From: Tolypeutes matacus
Lineage: Eukaryota; Chordata; Mammalia; Cingulata; Chlamyphoridae
Assembly: GCA_026826555.1 (NCBI GenBank)
Contig: JAKSZT010053928.1
Span: forward strand, 43,273,528-43,337,527
Reading direction: 5' to 3'
DNA: 64,000 nt
Both the position numbers and the translations under genes were made by a program. This document shows positions 1-12,279 of the stretch, piece after piece (position 1 is the first letter of the stretch; each line of letters starts with the position of its first letter). Under the pieces are notes generated by a model. The model searched no databases. It was not told the origin of the DNA and was given only the letters and a program-made list of their open reading frames with translations.

Positions 1-480
1 GAACTTCAAACCACAGGCCCAACCTTATAACCAGATTTTCAGAGCTCCTTAAGAAATCAGAGACAGAAGTAGGTGTTCCTTTGCTCCCAGGTTGTGAATG
101 TAGAATGGGAATACCCTCGTCCTGTCTTCCAAACACTGGCTCTGACTCACCCTTGGAGGGTGAGGGCAAGAGGGGTAGTGGCAGTTGGTGGTGGCAAGGG
201 GGAAGTGACAAAGGGAAACTAGAGGGTTGGTGGCAGCAGCAGAAGTGGTGACTGGCAGCACATGATGTGGTGAGGGGTGATGCCAGCCACAGCACTGTCA
301 CACCCACCAAGACGGCACCTTGGTTGCCAGGCGTTTACCTGGGATCCCACAGAGGATCAGGCAGATTAGGGCTGCTGATTTAAAAGTGATTAAAGTAAAG
401 TAACATAATGTTATGTTACATAACATTAAAGTAACATAAAGTAGGGTTGGTAATGCTGATGATCTGTGAGCAGATTTCTC
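1..480. other. Unassigned intergenic sequence
   Basis: G-rich tracts (GGTGG and GGCAGCAGCAG runs near 170-250) and a short palindrome-like run of TAACATAATGTTATGTTACATAACA type near 400-435. No coding signal and no repeat family recognised. Confidence 0.4.
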
Positions 481-484
481 CAAG

Positions 485-645
485 GAGGTACCGGCACTCT
501 CTGCATCAGAATCAGCAGGGACACTAGCTAAAGTTTCAGCTTCCAGAACCCAGCTGCCCCAACTGATTCAGTACTTCTGATTGGGCTGGAGGGGGTTGGG
601 GGGTCTATTAAACAAGGTCCTCGAATGACTCTGAAAGGTGGCTCT
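485..645 (+). mobile_element. MER5A-like hAT (Charlie) MITE remnant
   Basis: Contains the MER5A-like core (CATCAGAATCAGC, then CTGATTCAGTACTTCTGATTGGG). Terminal inverted repeats are worn away. Non-autonomous and ancient in mammals. Confidence 0.5.
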
Positions 646-719
646 TAAGATCTTATTTTCAGAAAGAACACTGAACATGATTATTGAGGAAATTGGTTTG
701 AAATTTGAAGTTGTGTCAT

Positions 720-1165
720 ATTGAGCATTGACTCTGTGCAAGGAACCGTAGGGGATATAGAAAGAAGTTTTTAAAAAAATGCATCCCTTACAAAGAGTTA
801 ATCCTAAATACTAGCAGTCCTAGCAGTGATAGAAGTGCTGGCAATAAAACAAGTACACAGGGTACTGAAACAAAAAAGTAATGAGATGAGAAAAGTGGCA
901 ACAAAGGCCTGTAGGCATTCAAATGAGAAAGAATAAAACTCAGCGTTTAGGAAAGGCATTGGGAAGAAGGCATTTCAGATTTTTAAAATAACTCCCCCCC
1001 CCCCCACGGGGCAGGAATACATGCATAACAGTAATATTCCTTATAAACATTTGAGCTCATTCTTGAAGGAATGGAGATTTCAACAGGTAGAGGGAGAAGG
1101 GGAAGAGTAGGATTCCTTTCCAGATGGAGAGACCAGCACAGCAATGATGTGGAATTTACTCTCAG
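720..1165 (-). mobile_element. L2 (LINE2) fragment
   Basis: Reads as reverse-complement L2 3' sequence: a degenerate 'last-position CTGTGCAAGGAACC' start, then 'CATTTGAGCTCATTCTTGAAGGAATGG' in two parts and 'CAGGTAGAGGGAGAAGG'. Split by a poly-C tract near 990. Very diverged. Confidence 0.5.
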
Positions 1166-1266
1166 TAAGAATACTTGAGTGGTTTGAAATTAGGGGCTTA
1201 GAGAGCTGGGTTCCCTTTCAGGCTAGCTGATGCTAACTAACATTTACATTTACATTTATTGGGCCT

Positions 1267-1268
1267 AG

Positions 1269-1299
<31 letters not shown>

Positions 1300-1590
1300 C
1301 TGATCCATAATTTGTATAAAATTGAGTTATTAAACAATCAGACAAATAATGATTTTAAAAACATACTGCTGCTTTAAGGCAAAGAGTACAGGTGTTTGTA
1401 ATTTACTTTGAACTGCATCAAAAAAAAATAATGGATGCATAGCAGAATGGATAAATGATAAAGAAGTTTAATAAATGTCAAGAGTAGACTCTAGGTGATG
1501 GATATTTGAGTATTCCTTTTTAAGTTCCCTGAAAGTTGTCTTTCAACTTTGCTGTGTGTTTGAAACTTTTCATAATAAAATTGGGGGAGC
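1267..1590 (+). mobile_element. Poly-T tract followed by ancient L1 3' tail
   Basis: A run of about 29 T is followed by AT-rich sequence. From roughly 1,370 this matches old L1 3' ends: 'GGTGATGGATATTTGAG', 'CAACTTTGCTGTGTG' and a final 'GAAACTTTTCATAATAAAA'. No coding content. Confidence 0.5.
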
Positions 1591-1609
1591 AGGGAGAATA
1601 TTTACTGTT

Positions 1610-1760
1610 TCCATAGGTCCTGTGAACTTGAGCAAGTCTACTTGTCTGAGCTTTACTTTCCTCAGCTATCAACGGTGCGGGGTGGGGGGACACAGACTAG
1701 TTAATCTTCAAGGTCCCTTCTGGTTCCTACATTCTCTCATTCCTTCTTCTCTTTCCAACA
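1610..1760 (+). mobile_element. MIR fragment
   Basis: Shows the MIR core in sense: 'CTTGAGCAAGTCTACTTGTCTGAGC' in two parts, then 'TTTACTTTCCTCAGCTATCAA'-like sequence. Ancient tRNA-derived SINE. Confidence 0.5.
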
Positions 1761-1799
1761 GGGAACACAAGGGTAATTCCCACATAGAGGTGGCCCTAG

Positions 1800-2660
1800 A
1801 ACCTCCCAAGCACTTAGCTCTGCTAATAAAGGTAGTAACAGGATGGCAGGGATGACCTAACCAGACCGGGCAGGGTTACACAGTCGCCTGTGGTTCTAGA
1901 GCAGGTGCCGGCCGAGTCAGACCTTGAAATTTGTTTTGAACCCGACCACCTGTTACTGTGATTGTGTAGCTGTTTTCCTGGCTTATGGGATTTTACTCCA
2001 GCTGTTGTTCTCAAGCTAGAGTTTACTTCCTCTAGGAATCATCCCCTTCACTTACCCTAAACTTAGCATTTGGGCGTAGGGATCTTCCGGTCCGGAGACT
2101 GATTCAACCATGCAAATCTGAACAGTCCGTCAAAAATCCTGCAGTCACCCGAAAGACGTGAATAATAGATTGTAAAGGGAAATATAAGAATCTACTTTCA
2201 AGTCTTTTGTTACAGATAATCATCTCTCTGAATTTTGCTTCAGGGAGAAGGAGCTAAAGGATCAGATTTATAGTAGCTCCCTGCTAACAGAGGAGCCCTG
2301 CCTTTGCCTGCTGAGTCAGCAATTCCCTGGCATTCCCTTTAAAATTCTTAGGCCAATAAAATTTAACTGCAACTTAAAACTTGTCAGACAAAGACTCAAT
2401 TTTTCTCTTATAGTTTTAAGGGAATAATAGAATTTTGGAACTGGAATGGACCTTGGTGATTTAACTAGTCCAGACCCTTTCATTTTAGAATGCAGGCAAG
2501 TGAAGCTCTGTGACATTATTACAGAGACTTGCTCAAGGTTATAAACCTTATTAAAGGCAGAACTAGAACCTCCATATAGTACAGAGTACTCTTGAATAGG
2601 GGGAAAAATAATACGGGAAGCTGAAAAAGCTGTGCTGTGCTTATGAATATATGGTTATTT
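1800..2660. other. Unassigned intergenic sequence with short MIR-like piece
   Basis: Mostly unassigned. Around 2,425-2,560 is a remnant reading 'TTTGGAACTGGAATGGACC ... TTGCTCAAGGTTATAAACC', typical of an old mammalian SINE/MITE family. No gene. Confidence 0.35.
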
Positions 2661-2669
2661 TCTTTTTTT

Positions 2670-3185
2670 AAAAAAATCATGATCTAGTTTCCTATTGCTA
2701 CATCACAAACCGCTGCAAAACTGAAGTGGTTTCAAGCAACAATTTATTATCTGTCATTGTTCTAGGCTCATCTAGGCAGTTCTCACTTGGGATTTCTCCT
2801 GCAGTTGCAGTCAGATGAGGTCTGGGTCTGGACATCCAAGAGGGCTTCTTTACTTCTGTGTCTCGTGCCTGAGCAAGGATGGCTGGAAAAGCTGGAGGCT
2901 GACCATACTCTCTTACTCTCCATGTGGATAGCTTGTGTTTCCTCATAGCATGGTGGTTCCAGGGAGGCAGACTTTTAACATGGCACTGGCTATCCCCAGA
3001 GCAAGTGTTCCAGGTAGAAGGTACAAGGCTTCTTTTGGCCCAGACTTGAAAGTTAAGCAGCGTTACTTCTGTTGCATTTTATTAGCTACACAGTAGCAGC
3101 CTAGATACCAGGGAAGAGAACTATAAAAAGGCATGAACACCAGGAGGCATGACTCATTGGGAGCCATTTTTAGAGACTACCTAGT
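2670..3185 (+). mobile_element. Ancient LTR-like repeat (ERVL/MLT2-type candidate)
   Basis: Begins 'TAGTTTCCTATTGCTACATC' and ends near 'CATTGGGAGCCATTTTTAGAGACTACC', a start and end familiar from old ERV-type LTRs. It carries the mid-element phrases 'TCCATGTGGATAGCTTGTG' and 'CTCATAGCATGGTGG'. The same family recurs at 9,030-9,535. Noncoding; exact family name uncertain. Confidence 0.45.
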
Positions 3186-3397
3186 ATGTATCGTATTAAC
3201 CACTGTTCTTTACAGATAAAAAACTAACTGTGAAATCATTCCAAAATGTATGGTCAATGCTAGGCTAACAAGCTGGGGGACAGCATAGGATGGAGGGAAC
3301 ATGGAGTTTAAAATTAGAAAAAGTCTGGACTCAACTTCACACTCCATCATTTGCTAACTGGAAGAGTTCAAACAAATAATTTAATTACTTTGAGTCT

Positions 3398-3850
3398 ACC
3401 TTGCTAAGCTGCCGAAAGCAGATACCATAAAATGCATTGGCTTTAACTATGGGAATTTATTAGCTTACGAGCTTGCCGTTTTGAAGCCTTGAAAATGTCC
3501 AAATCAAAGCATCATCAAGACAATGCTTACTTTCTGAAGACTGGCTGCTGGTGATCCTGAACTCCTCTGTCACATGGCAAGGCACATGGGGCGCCTGCTG
3601 TTCTCTACCTTCTCTTCCAGGTTGCTTTCAGCTTCTTGTTTCTGTGGCTTTCTATCTTTTTGTCTGAATTTCATTCTCTTATAAAGGACTTCAGGAGTAT
3701 TAAGACCCACCCTGGATGAGGTGGGTCGCATCTTGACTTAAGATCCTACTCACCAAAGCATCCTACTTACAATGGGTCTCCACCCACAGGAATGGATTAA
3801 AACTTTAAGAACATATTTTTCTGGGGTACATACAGTTTCAAACCATCATA
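3398..3850 (+). mobile_element. LTR-like repeat, xenarthran family candidate
   Basis: Starts 'TTGCTAAGCTGCCGAAAGCA' and ends 'CTGGGGTACATACAGTTTC AAACCATCATA'. Internally it has 'CTCTGTCACATGGCAAGGC' and 'TTATAAAGGACTTCAGG' before 'AAGACCCACCCTGGATGAGG'. The TG-type start and CA/TA-type end suggest a solo LTR. No ORF. Confidence 0.45.
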
Positions 3851-4039
3851 GAGCTCTAACATGTATATAAATGAAACAACACTTCAAAACAGTACTATAA
3901 AAATTAAATAAATAATGGGTATTAAGTTCTTCACATGTAACAGTTGCTCAGTACATTTTAATTCCTCTACCCTCAACCATCTCTGGAATCCAGAGTTCCA
4001 GCCAGGTATTTACTGAACAAATGTTTGAGTGTCACTGAT

Positions 4040-4885
4040 GGGCCAGGTTCTGTGCCAGTGTGTGTGTATGTCGGGGGGGGGGATGACACATTAAAAAGAC
4101 ATGTTCCCACCCTTCAAGGAATTTATGCTCTGATAAGGGAGAAGAAAACATAAATGCAATCAACCTAGTGGAAAAGGTACTGTAATGAAGGCAGACTCCA
4201 TGGTAGTTTGGGAGCTCAATGGAAGGTACAGTCCACTGTACAGAGAGAGTCCTCAGGAGAAACTTTACAGAGAGAGAATACTTGAATGGAATCATGAAAA
4301 GCAAGTACGAGCTTGCTAGGCACAGGAGGTGGAGAAAGGCTATTCAGTACAGCAGAGGCAAAGGCACAGAAGCATCAAACATTAATAAGTGAAAGCAGTT
4401 TGGTAGGACTGAGGCATAGGGTGAGGAGCAAGGAATTATGGGAAATGAAGTCAGCTAGAAGCATAGACAAGGTGGCCATTATGGAAACCATGATTCTGGC
4501 CTAAGCTAGAGATGATGAAGGCCTGAGGTATAGCTGGGGCAATGGAGCTGAAGAGGAGGAAAGGGAATAGAGAGACAGAGATCTAAGTCAAATGAAAGGA
4601 CTGGTTGGCTCTCCAGAGTGAGGAAGAAAGGGTCCAGAGACAATGCCTAGATTTCTGGCTGGGATGACACAATGGATGGGGTAGACATTCACTTATAGGG
4701 TTATCAAGGAGGAAGAATGGGTGGGGTGGGGGAAGAAGGTAATGAATTTGGTTTTGGATAAGCCGAGCTTGAGATGTCTGCAGGATATCCAGAAGAGAGT
4801 TGTTGCATATGAAGTTGGATTTATGGGTCTGGAGTTTGGGGAAATTGCTTGGGCAGGAAAAAGAGATTTGGAAGTTACCTACCAA
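4040..4885 (-). pseudogene. L2 (CR1-clade LINE) reverse-transcriptase remnant
   Basis: The left end is reverse-complement L2 3' sequence ('GGGCCAGGTTCTGTGCC'). The right part, translated on the minus strand, retains L2 RT-like text 'PKLQTHKSNFICNNSLLD' just after where the YADD box would be, with multiple disruptions. The plus strand shows matching phrases 'GAGATGTCTGCAGGATATCC' and 'GGGTCTGGAGTTTGGGG'. Dead, ancient element. Confidence 0.65.
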
Positions 4886-7720
4886 TTAGAGGAGCCTTTT
4901 TAAAAGTTAATATTTTCCAAACCAGCCAGGTAAATTAATGATGTCTGAGATTGTAATGATTGCTTAAATGGCCATTGTTGTTGGCTTTAAAGACTTTTTT
5001 TTTCTTATTCTAAAATTTTCTTTCTAATTAGAAGCTATAAAGGAAGGAAAGTTAACATGGCTATTGGTAAAGGACTGCAGGAAGAAAACAGGTTTCATCA
5101 TTCTTCAATTAGGGAAAAGTAATGTTTTCCCTGGAAAGGGGATAAAAGTTAAAGGGAATGGGGGAAGACAGTAACTAAAGAAAAATCATGATGTTGGGGG
5201 ATTCCAGACACTAAAAATGATTATTCAGGATGAACTATGATGTTGCTTTTAGCAAACAGATAAGAAAACTAAAAGATAGTCACCAAATGGCGGAATCTAA
5301 ATAAAACAATTTTCTCATTCGCTTATTTAGAAGCAGTGGTGGTCAATTTCCAAAGTGAGTTTGTTTGCCCACAGCTGAGCACTGCTGCTTCATCCCTCTA
5401 CCCCCACTAGCCCTGCTTTCCCCCTGCTTGCAAAGACATGACTGTTTCCACACCTTCCTTAACCTTCTATGGCTCCCTATGGCTATTGTCCAGGGCCAGA
5501 GCTCAGAGCTGCCACTGTCCCCGTTTTACATTCTCTCCAGCTCCCCTAACCAGTGTTGCCAACTCTTTTCCTCCATTCCCCAGGTGAGGGCCCAGGGCTT
5601 GGCTGGAATGAGAGGGCAAGCACAGGACTAAGGACAGTAGGGAGAAGAGGGCATTGCACAAGCCTGTTGCCCCTACCGTACTGCCTGGAGGGCAGACATG
5701 GAAATATAACAAGAATCTGCTTCCCTTCCTCCTTCCTCCTCCCACCTCTGGGGGTAGGAACTGAGTTGTTTTACGTTATAAGCAATATGGCTTTTTCTTT
5801 TAAGGAATAATCTTCCTAGAATGCATTCAGAACCCAACACCGTCAAAAAAAATCTTAAATAAAATCAAATTCCTCTTTGTATAAACTTCTCTACCATGAT
5901 GGACTCCCTGTTTGTTAGAAGCACGTGTTTCCCCAAAATTTCCTGTTTTTTAAGTGATTCGTGAATTGAAAATGTTGTCTGTGGAAGGAAAGCCACGTTA
6001 TTGAAGCCATAAACAATACAATGACTATGACTTTAATCCTTTGAATAAGGCTTTGTTTCCCACTGACAGAAAACTTCCTAAAGGAAGGAAAGCTAGGAAC
6101 ATTCAGGAAGGATTTGTATTTGATTTTACAACAGCTTTGTGAAGGGGGAAAATCATTTGGAAACCTTAAACTCCCTTTCCTGGTCGATGGGCATCAGAAA
6201 CACAGCCGTGCTGGGCTCTGGTTATAGACAGCGGCTCCCCGCCCACAAAAGACTTCCTGATCTCAATGCCAACTTTGTTTTGTTATTGTTATATTGACAC
6301 TAACAGACGTTCATCCTGTGCCTGAGTTTCACGTATTCCCAGGACATGACTAGGAACAGGTGCAACCACTGATTATCTATATTTACATGTTTCAAAAATG
6401 TTTTCCTAATATATTCCACTAGGCTTATATTGTATACTCCATAATTCATGGATTATCTGTTAGTTAAAGATAGGCAATAATAACAATTGCAAAAAAAAGT
6501 CATCATTCAGTAAACTCTTAAATTACTGAGTCTCCTTACCACCAGTGCTGCATTTTCATTAACTTTACCAGCTTAGCCACCAACAAAAATTTTCTTTAAA
6601 AATATTAGTTGAATCATTCTTACAATTTGAGGAGAGGGCCTGTGTATTAAAACGTCTGCTTTAAATCCCCAAATGCTGATGTGGCCATTCCTGCTTTGTG
6701 CAGGTTCTGTGCCGGAGGGATAAATTATGGAGCCCAGTGCACGGCTGTCAGGCCCCATTTCAGAAGTCAAAAGGGCCTCTTGGACACCTGCCCCTTCTGT
6801 GATTCTAAGTGATATCATCCTCGTTTATTAATCCCCACTGAGTGAAGAATACCATACTCCTCTCCTTACGGCCATCAGCCCTTAGGGCTTTTGCTTCAGG
6901 TATGTGTCTGGGGACACAATTTAGATATTCATCATCCTGAGAATTATTTCAGGTAGCAAACTCCAATTATAGTTCTGCTCCATAAGTGACTTCCCAGAGA
7001 CAGAAGATGCAGCTGAGATTGAGCTTTGGTCTTTGTTAGCTGTAATTAAAGAAGACACCATCTCTTCAACCACGCGGTTCTCATCTTTACAGCATTACCT
7101 GTGCAAGTGGGAGTAGCCAGCCTCCCCACTCTATGAGGGACACACTGGGTAAAAGAGACAGGTCTTTGGCTGAAAGGACCCATTTTCAGTGTTTTCCAAA
7201 GCTGCACCTGCTTTGTCTTAAGAAAGGCCTCCAAATTACTTTTAGAAGAAGAAGATTTAAAAGGGTATTTCTATATTAGGTTTTTTTTTTTTTTCACAAC
7301 CATGGACACCTTTGAGAGTCTATTGATAATTATGAATCATCTCCCCTGAAAAAATGCACATACATTGTAGACAAACAAAATGTTGCAAACAATTTCAGGG
7401 ATTTCTGGTCCTGGAAACCTATAAAGCTCAAACTAAGAACATTTGCTTGAAACTTACTTTTTAAATTTATAAAAGTCAGTTTCCAGCCACATCTCTTAAG
7501 AAAGAAGGGAAGGGTCTAAAAGATAGTACTTTTCTAAAATAGATTATGGTGGTTGTCTTTTTCCTGAGCAAATATTACCTAGTAGACATGAAATGCGACG
7601 AGCTCTATCCTTAGCCACTCACATTCTAAACCTCCGTGGTATGTTAATGGTCATATGGATGTACAGTATACACTATCAATGTAAATAATAGGTACTCTTA
7701 AGTTTGCTTGGTATGTATGA
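4886..7720. other. Unassigned intergenic sequence
   Basis: About 2.8 kb where I recognise neither a gene nor a clear transposon. Short reading frames lack any family resemblance and overlap on both strands. Relatively low repeat content could mean conserved regulatory DNA, which only an alignment could show. Confidence 0.4.
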
Positions 7721-7724
7721 AGCC

Positions 7725-7865
7725 TATAACTTATTTATTCCTAACCACCACGGTTTACGGCTAAGGGCAGTGAAGCTCAGAGAACAAAGCAACTTTCCCA
7801 AAGCCACACAGCTAGTAAGGAGCTGAGATGGGACTCTGACCCAGGCTATCTCCAAGGACCTTATC
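7725..7865 (-). mobile_element. MIR fragment
   Basis: Reverse MIR: 'GTGAAGCTCAGAGAACAAAG', 'CAACTTTCCCAAAGCCACAC' and 'AGCTAGTAAGGAGCTGAGA' match the conserved MIR core. Confidence 0.7.
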
Positions 7866-8600
7866 TTGGCTTTCTTATCTGTCTAGGAGTTCTTAAGACA
7901 GTCACCAGGCAGATAGGAAACAGGAGGATCATGGCTACTTTAAGCAAGCACCCTCCTCCCCTCTTCCCGCTCCTCCTGGCAGTGGCAGTACTAGCACTCT
8001 GGCTAGGAGGGATGTGAAGGCAGAATAGGTGAGAAAGTGGCACCGAGGAGTTGGCTAAAAGCTGCAATTGCACAACAAGCACAGAGCTTTCTTCGGCTTT
8101 AAGTTTGGCACGGCTTTAGCGACTGCTGCTCAGTAGGAGAAGCCACCCTCCCCACCTTCAGTCAATGGGCTTGAGGGGCTTTGTGAAGCGCTCTCACTCC
8201 ACCCTCCTCGCAGGGAGGATGTGTAAAGAGCTCCGCCCACCGGGACCGCCCCATCCGCTCCATCATGCCACTCCACCTGGCTGCCTGCCTATCACTCTGT
8301 TGCCCTCTGCGGTGGCCGCGCAGGCTTGGGGAAACACAAAACCCGGCAAACGCTCCAGACTATCCTTAACAACGAATCTGGTCAAGCTGGCTGGACTTTT
8401 CTAAATGTAATCGGTAGCTTGGGAGACAGCCCAGAATCTAGAACAAATGAATGCGGTAATCAAATTCTTAACTAAAGTAAGAGGATCAAGCAACATAAAG
8501 AAATAACACTACACTCACTTAAGTCACTTTAGGGATTCAGTAACTCATTCTTTCAGAAACCTTCCTGATTAATTTGATAGACTGGAGGCAGGATATGGCA
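7866..8600. other. Unassigned intergenic sequence, locally GC-rich
   Basis: A moderately GC-rich patch (8,100-8,350) with a few CpGs. It is far weaker than the DARS1 island. No gene or repeat recognised. Confidence 0.35.
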
Positions 8601-8850
8601 GCTGCTAAGTTTGCAGCCCTGGACTCTGTTGCTTGGGTTCTGATTGTGATTCTCCCATTTATGTTTGACTTTGTACTCGTTAGTTCACTTCTCTGTGTCT
8701 TAGTTTCCCCATCTATAAATGGAGGATGATAATAAAAGTAGCTAGCTCAAAAAGTTCTTCCAAGTATTAAATGTATTAATAAAAATAATATTACACTTAG
8801 GACGTGTCTGGCACATCCTAAGCATTCTAAAAATGTTGATTATTGTTGTT
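8600..8850 (+). mobile_element. MIR element, nearly full length
   Basis: Sense MIR: 'TTCTCTGTGTCTTAGTTTCC', 'CCATCTATAAATGGAGGATG' and the 3' 'GTGTCTGGCACATCCTAAGC'. It retains both the core and the LINE-related 3' end. Confidence 0.75.
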
Positions 8851-9029
8851 ACTCTTATTTGGCCATTTTCATAATGCCTGAAAAGTGAGCCATTTTGTCC
8901 ATCGAGCCAAAAGGTGATTTTCAAGACCCAAAAAGTAGGTTACACTTCATTGCAGAGGTCTGATAGGTGATGAGACAAGCAGGTGAACTTGGTGGAAAGC
9001 CTCAAAAACAGGATGAGTGGAACCCTAGT

Positions 9030-9535
9030 ATTCCAATTAGATATTACTGCATAACAACCACCTCAAAACATAGTGACTTAAAACAACACAATTTATTCTT
9101 TCTCGTGATTCTCTGGATTAATCAGGCAGTTCTTCTAGTTCATAGAGTCTCATCTGGAACTCTGAGTTGGCTGGAAGATCCAAAATGGCCTCACTCACAC
9201 ACCAGTTGAGAGCTCAGCTAGGTTGTTGGCTGGGGTCCTCAGCTCTCCTCCATGTGGCCTCCCTGCATGGATTCTTGGGCTTCCTCACAGCATGGTGGGT
9301 GGTTCCAAGGAGGAACACTCCAAGACATGAAAGCAGAAGCTGCAGATTTCTTAAGGCCTAGCGTTGGAGGTTGCATAGCATCATTTCTGTTGCTTTCTAT
9401 TGGTCAAAATAGGGCACAGTCCAGTCTAGATTCAAAGGGAGTGAAAATAGACTCTACTTCTTGATGAGGGAGTGGTGGTCACCTTACAAAAGAGCATATT
9501 GGATGGGAGATAGTGTTGCAGCCATCTTTGAAAAC
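9030..9535 (+). mobile_element. Ancient LTR-like repeat, second copy of the 2,670 family
   Basis: Contains 'TTAGATATTACTGCATAACA', 'GTGACTTAAAACAACACAAT', 'CCTCACAGCATGGTGGGTGG' and 'AGTGGTGGTCACC', paralleling the 2,670-3,185 copy. Noncoding and diverged. Confidence 0.5.
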
Positions 9536-9675
9536 ATGACCTTCTGCAACCAAAGGAATAGTGAAAAACTAGATTTTCTTAACATTTGGGTTGAGTGATT
9601 CTAAGATTTATTTGAGTTTGGATCACAGAGTTATGTACTAAAATGATCAATAAAATGGAACTGTTTTGTTGTTTT

Positions 9676-10022
9676 TTTTTTAAAAAAAAAAAGATTTATC
9701 TTTATTTTTTATTTATTCCCCCTCCCCAAGATGGTTTTGTGATCTATCTGCTCATTGCTTGCCTTCTCCAGGAGGCACCAGGAACACGAACCCAGGACCT
9801 CTCACATGAGAGGGGAATGCCCCACAGCCTGAGCCACATCCACTCCCTGCAGGCTGTGGCATCCGCTGGCTTGTGGCATCTGCTTGTTGCGGCAGGGGCG
9901 AAGTCTAACTCATCCCGGCAGGAGGTGGCAGTTGCTTGTCTTCTTTTAGGAGGCACCGGGACTCAACCCAGGACTTCCCATGTGGTAGGCAGGTGCCCAA
10001 GGGGTTGAGCCACATCTGCTTC
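9676..10022 (-). mobile_element. DAS-type tRNA-derived SINE, dimeric
   Basis: The poly-A side is at left (A/T tract, TTTATTTATT). Two tRNA-like units follow in reverse: 'GGAGGCACCAGGAACACG...TGAGCCACATCCACTCCC' and 'GGAGGCACCGGGACTCAAC...TGAGCCACATCTGCTTCCC'. Each carries a B-box complement (GAACCCAGGAC type) of the tRNA-Ala-derived xenarthran SINE. Open frames across it are chance products of the repeat. Confidence 0.85.
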
Positions 10023-10029
10023 CCTAAAT

Positions 10030-11665
10030 GTTTTTAATGTACTATAATTTGTTTATACATGACTTAAATAGGTTTATTTTTTAGAATATGTAAAATGATT
10101 CCTTCTGATCTAAAGTCCTGCTCAGAATTGTTAATGAGCAGATAAAGGACACTAGTTTAGAGAAAATAATTATCTGCAAGGTCCATTTCTAAAAGTAAAA
10201 CTTTTCCTTAAAGAAAATGTAGGTGATAAAAACCCATATTCCCTGAATAATAACATTGAGTTTACGGTGAAAAAACCAAGGGTATTATGTTAAAATAAGC
10301 ACAGCAGAAATTAATAAAAGGGAGCCTGAATAATGAATAGGAAAAGACAGAAAACAAGAAATCATTCTTGTAATTGCCATATTTTTATCCCCCCCCCCCC
10401 ACCAATGTACAACCCTTTTAAAAAGTACAATGTACTATACATTTGCTTGTATTTTACATTTCAATTTGTTGGGAGTGGATTTTTTAAAAGGTATTTATAG
10501 AATTTCTGAATATGACTGCAGTAATATAAGTACTTATAAAGTTAAGACTGGAGATAATCTAGCCAAATGAGTTATTCTTTACCCTGAACTCCTCAATTCC
10601 CCACTGGGTGTCTTTGAAGTTAAAGATGGGTAATGTTAAAAAGGAAAAAGCAGAAAGTTTTCAGTAGATTTTTGAATGTTGGAGAGAAGAAAAAGCAATA
10701 AGAAATGACACCAAGATTTGGGACCTGGAATATAAATGAATGGTTGTGTTTCCTGGAGTGATTAAGAAGGTGAGTAGAAGGGAAAGGGAATTGGATTTTG
10801 CAGGGGAGGATTACAAATAAGAGTCTGTGACTGAAAGAATATTTTAAGGGAAAGTAGCAGCCAGCTGGCATTCTCATAACACACTGATATTCCTGGTTTA
10901 TATCTATTTGGGAGAGGGGCCCCACTCATTTTCATTTTATGAGACTATAACTTTTTATTATTCATTTTACTGTTTGTCATTTATTGAGTTGTTTCTACAT
11001 AGTGTGTTTACAACTCACCTAAAATACTGAAAACAATCAAATATACAGAAACAAGGCTGGGAAATGCAATTCACCCAGTGAAAATACCAATACTATCTAG
11101 TAGCAGCTGTATACTGTAAAACAAATGGAATCACCTCAGATAGAAGGCACATGAAAAATAAAAGAAATGAGTATCCAGATGCCTTGATGGGAAACTCTTT
11201 TTTTTCTTTTTAAATAGAGGGTGGTTTTAAACGGGCAGTCAAGGAAAGGCAATAAGTTGTCCAAGTGAGAAACGAGACAATCCATCAAGAACAAAATGCA
11301 AAGAGGAAAGGTAAAGTTCTCATGGGAACAGGATATAAAATTGATGACAATAGGCTTTCATAGAGGATGAAGAGCAACATAACAATGTGTGCTATGTATT
11401 ATTTGCATAACTCTCAAGAACTTGGCATGATCTACATTATCCACATCACCATCAGAAACCAGGAAGTAAGGGGGAAAAAAGCGTTTCAAGCAGCCAAAAT
11501 AGGAGTGGGAGTATTCAGTTTTACTCAAGGGAGTCCTCAGGTATTCACTTTACAAATAATTCTAATAAGCTTGGCTATCTTTTTTTCCAAAGGCAACCAT
11601 TCAGATCTTTTTTTCCAAAGGCAACAAGATTCAGATTCAACATTTACGTATTATCTACCATAATA
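10030..11665. other. Unassigned AT-rich intergenic sequence
   Basis: Contains a poly-C tract near 10,390 and, at 10,640-10,830, a faint L2-like stretch ('CACCAAGATTTGGGACCTGG'). No gene. Confidence 0.35.
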
Positions 11666-11669
11666 ATAG

Positions 11670-11892
11670 CTCTCACTAGTTGAGCTTTAACTTTGCCCTA
11701 AACCCTGTTCTACATTCTCTCTGGATGGATTCCTTTAACCTAAGAGGTAAGACTAGGATTATCCCCATTTTACAGATGAGCAGACCAAAACACAGAGAGG
11801 TTTAAAAATTTACCAAAAGTCACACAGCCAGTAAGTGCTAGAGTTGGGCTATGAACCTGGGCTAGTAAGGCTCCTATGTCCTTAGCAACTAA
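11670..11892 (-). mobile_element. MIR element
   Basis: Clear reverse MIR: 'ATTATCCCCATTTTACAGAT', 'CACAGAGAGGTTTAAAAATT', 'AAAGTCACACAGCCAGTAAG'. About 220 bp. Confidence 0.8.
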
Positions 11893-12088
11893 ACCAGTCC
11901 TTCTCAATGTGAGTATGCATCAGAATCACCTAAAAGGTTTTTGCAACACAGATACCTGGGCCCCATCTTCAGAGTTTCTAATTCAGTAGGTCTGGTGTAG
12001 AGCCAGAGACTTTACATTTCTAACAAGTTCCCAGGAGATGCTGATATTGATACTGTTGGTCCAGGGACCACAGTTTAAGAATCACCGA
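11893..12088 (+). mobile_element. MER5A-type hAT MITE, near full length
   Basis: Bounded by degenerate inverted ends 'CCAGTCCTTCTCAATGTG' and 'CACAGTTTAAGAATCACC'. The interior has 'GCATCAGAATCACCTAAAAG', 'CTGGGCCCCATCTTCAGAG' and 'TTCAGTAGGTCTGGTG', typical of MER5A. Lies between two MIRs. Confidence 0.7.
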
Positions 12089-12250
12089 ATGAGGCAACAC
12101 TGTGTCATGGACTGTCCTGGGTGTTTTATGCACTTTTTCTCATTTCAATTATTATCTCATGTACATGAGAAAAATACCATTATGCTCAATGTCTTGAGAA
12201 AACTGAGGCTCAGAGATGGTAAATGATTTTCCCCAAATCACAAGCTAGTG
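12089..12250 (-). mobile_element. MIR fragment
   Basis: Reverse MIR with 'GAAAACTGAGGCTCAGAGAT' and 'AAATCACAAGCTAGTG'. Confidence 0.65.
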
Positions 12251-12279
12251 TAGTGGATACTGTTGTTTTCTTCCTCCTT

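Noticed and set aside
9643..10008. 121-codon plus-strand frame
   Set aside because: Lies in a SINE and its tail; no independent coding evidence.
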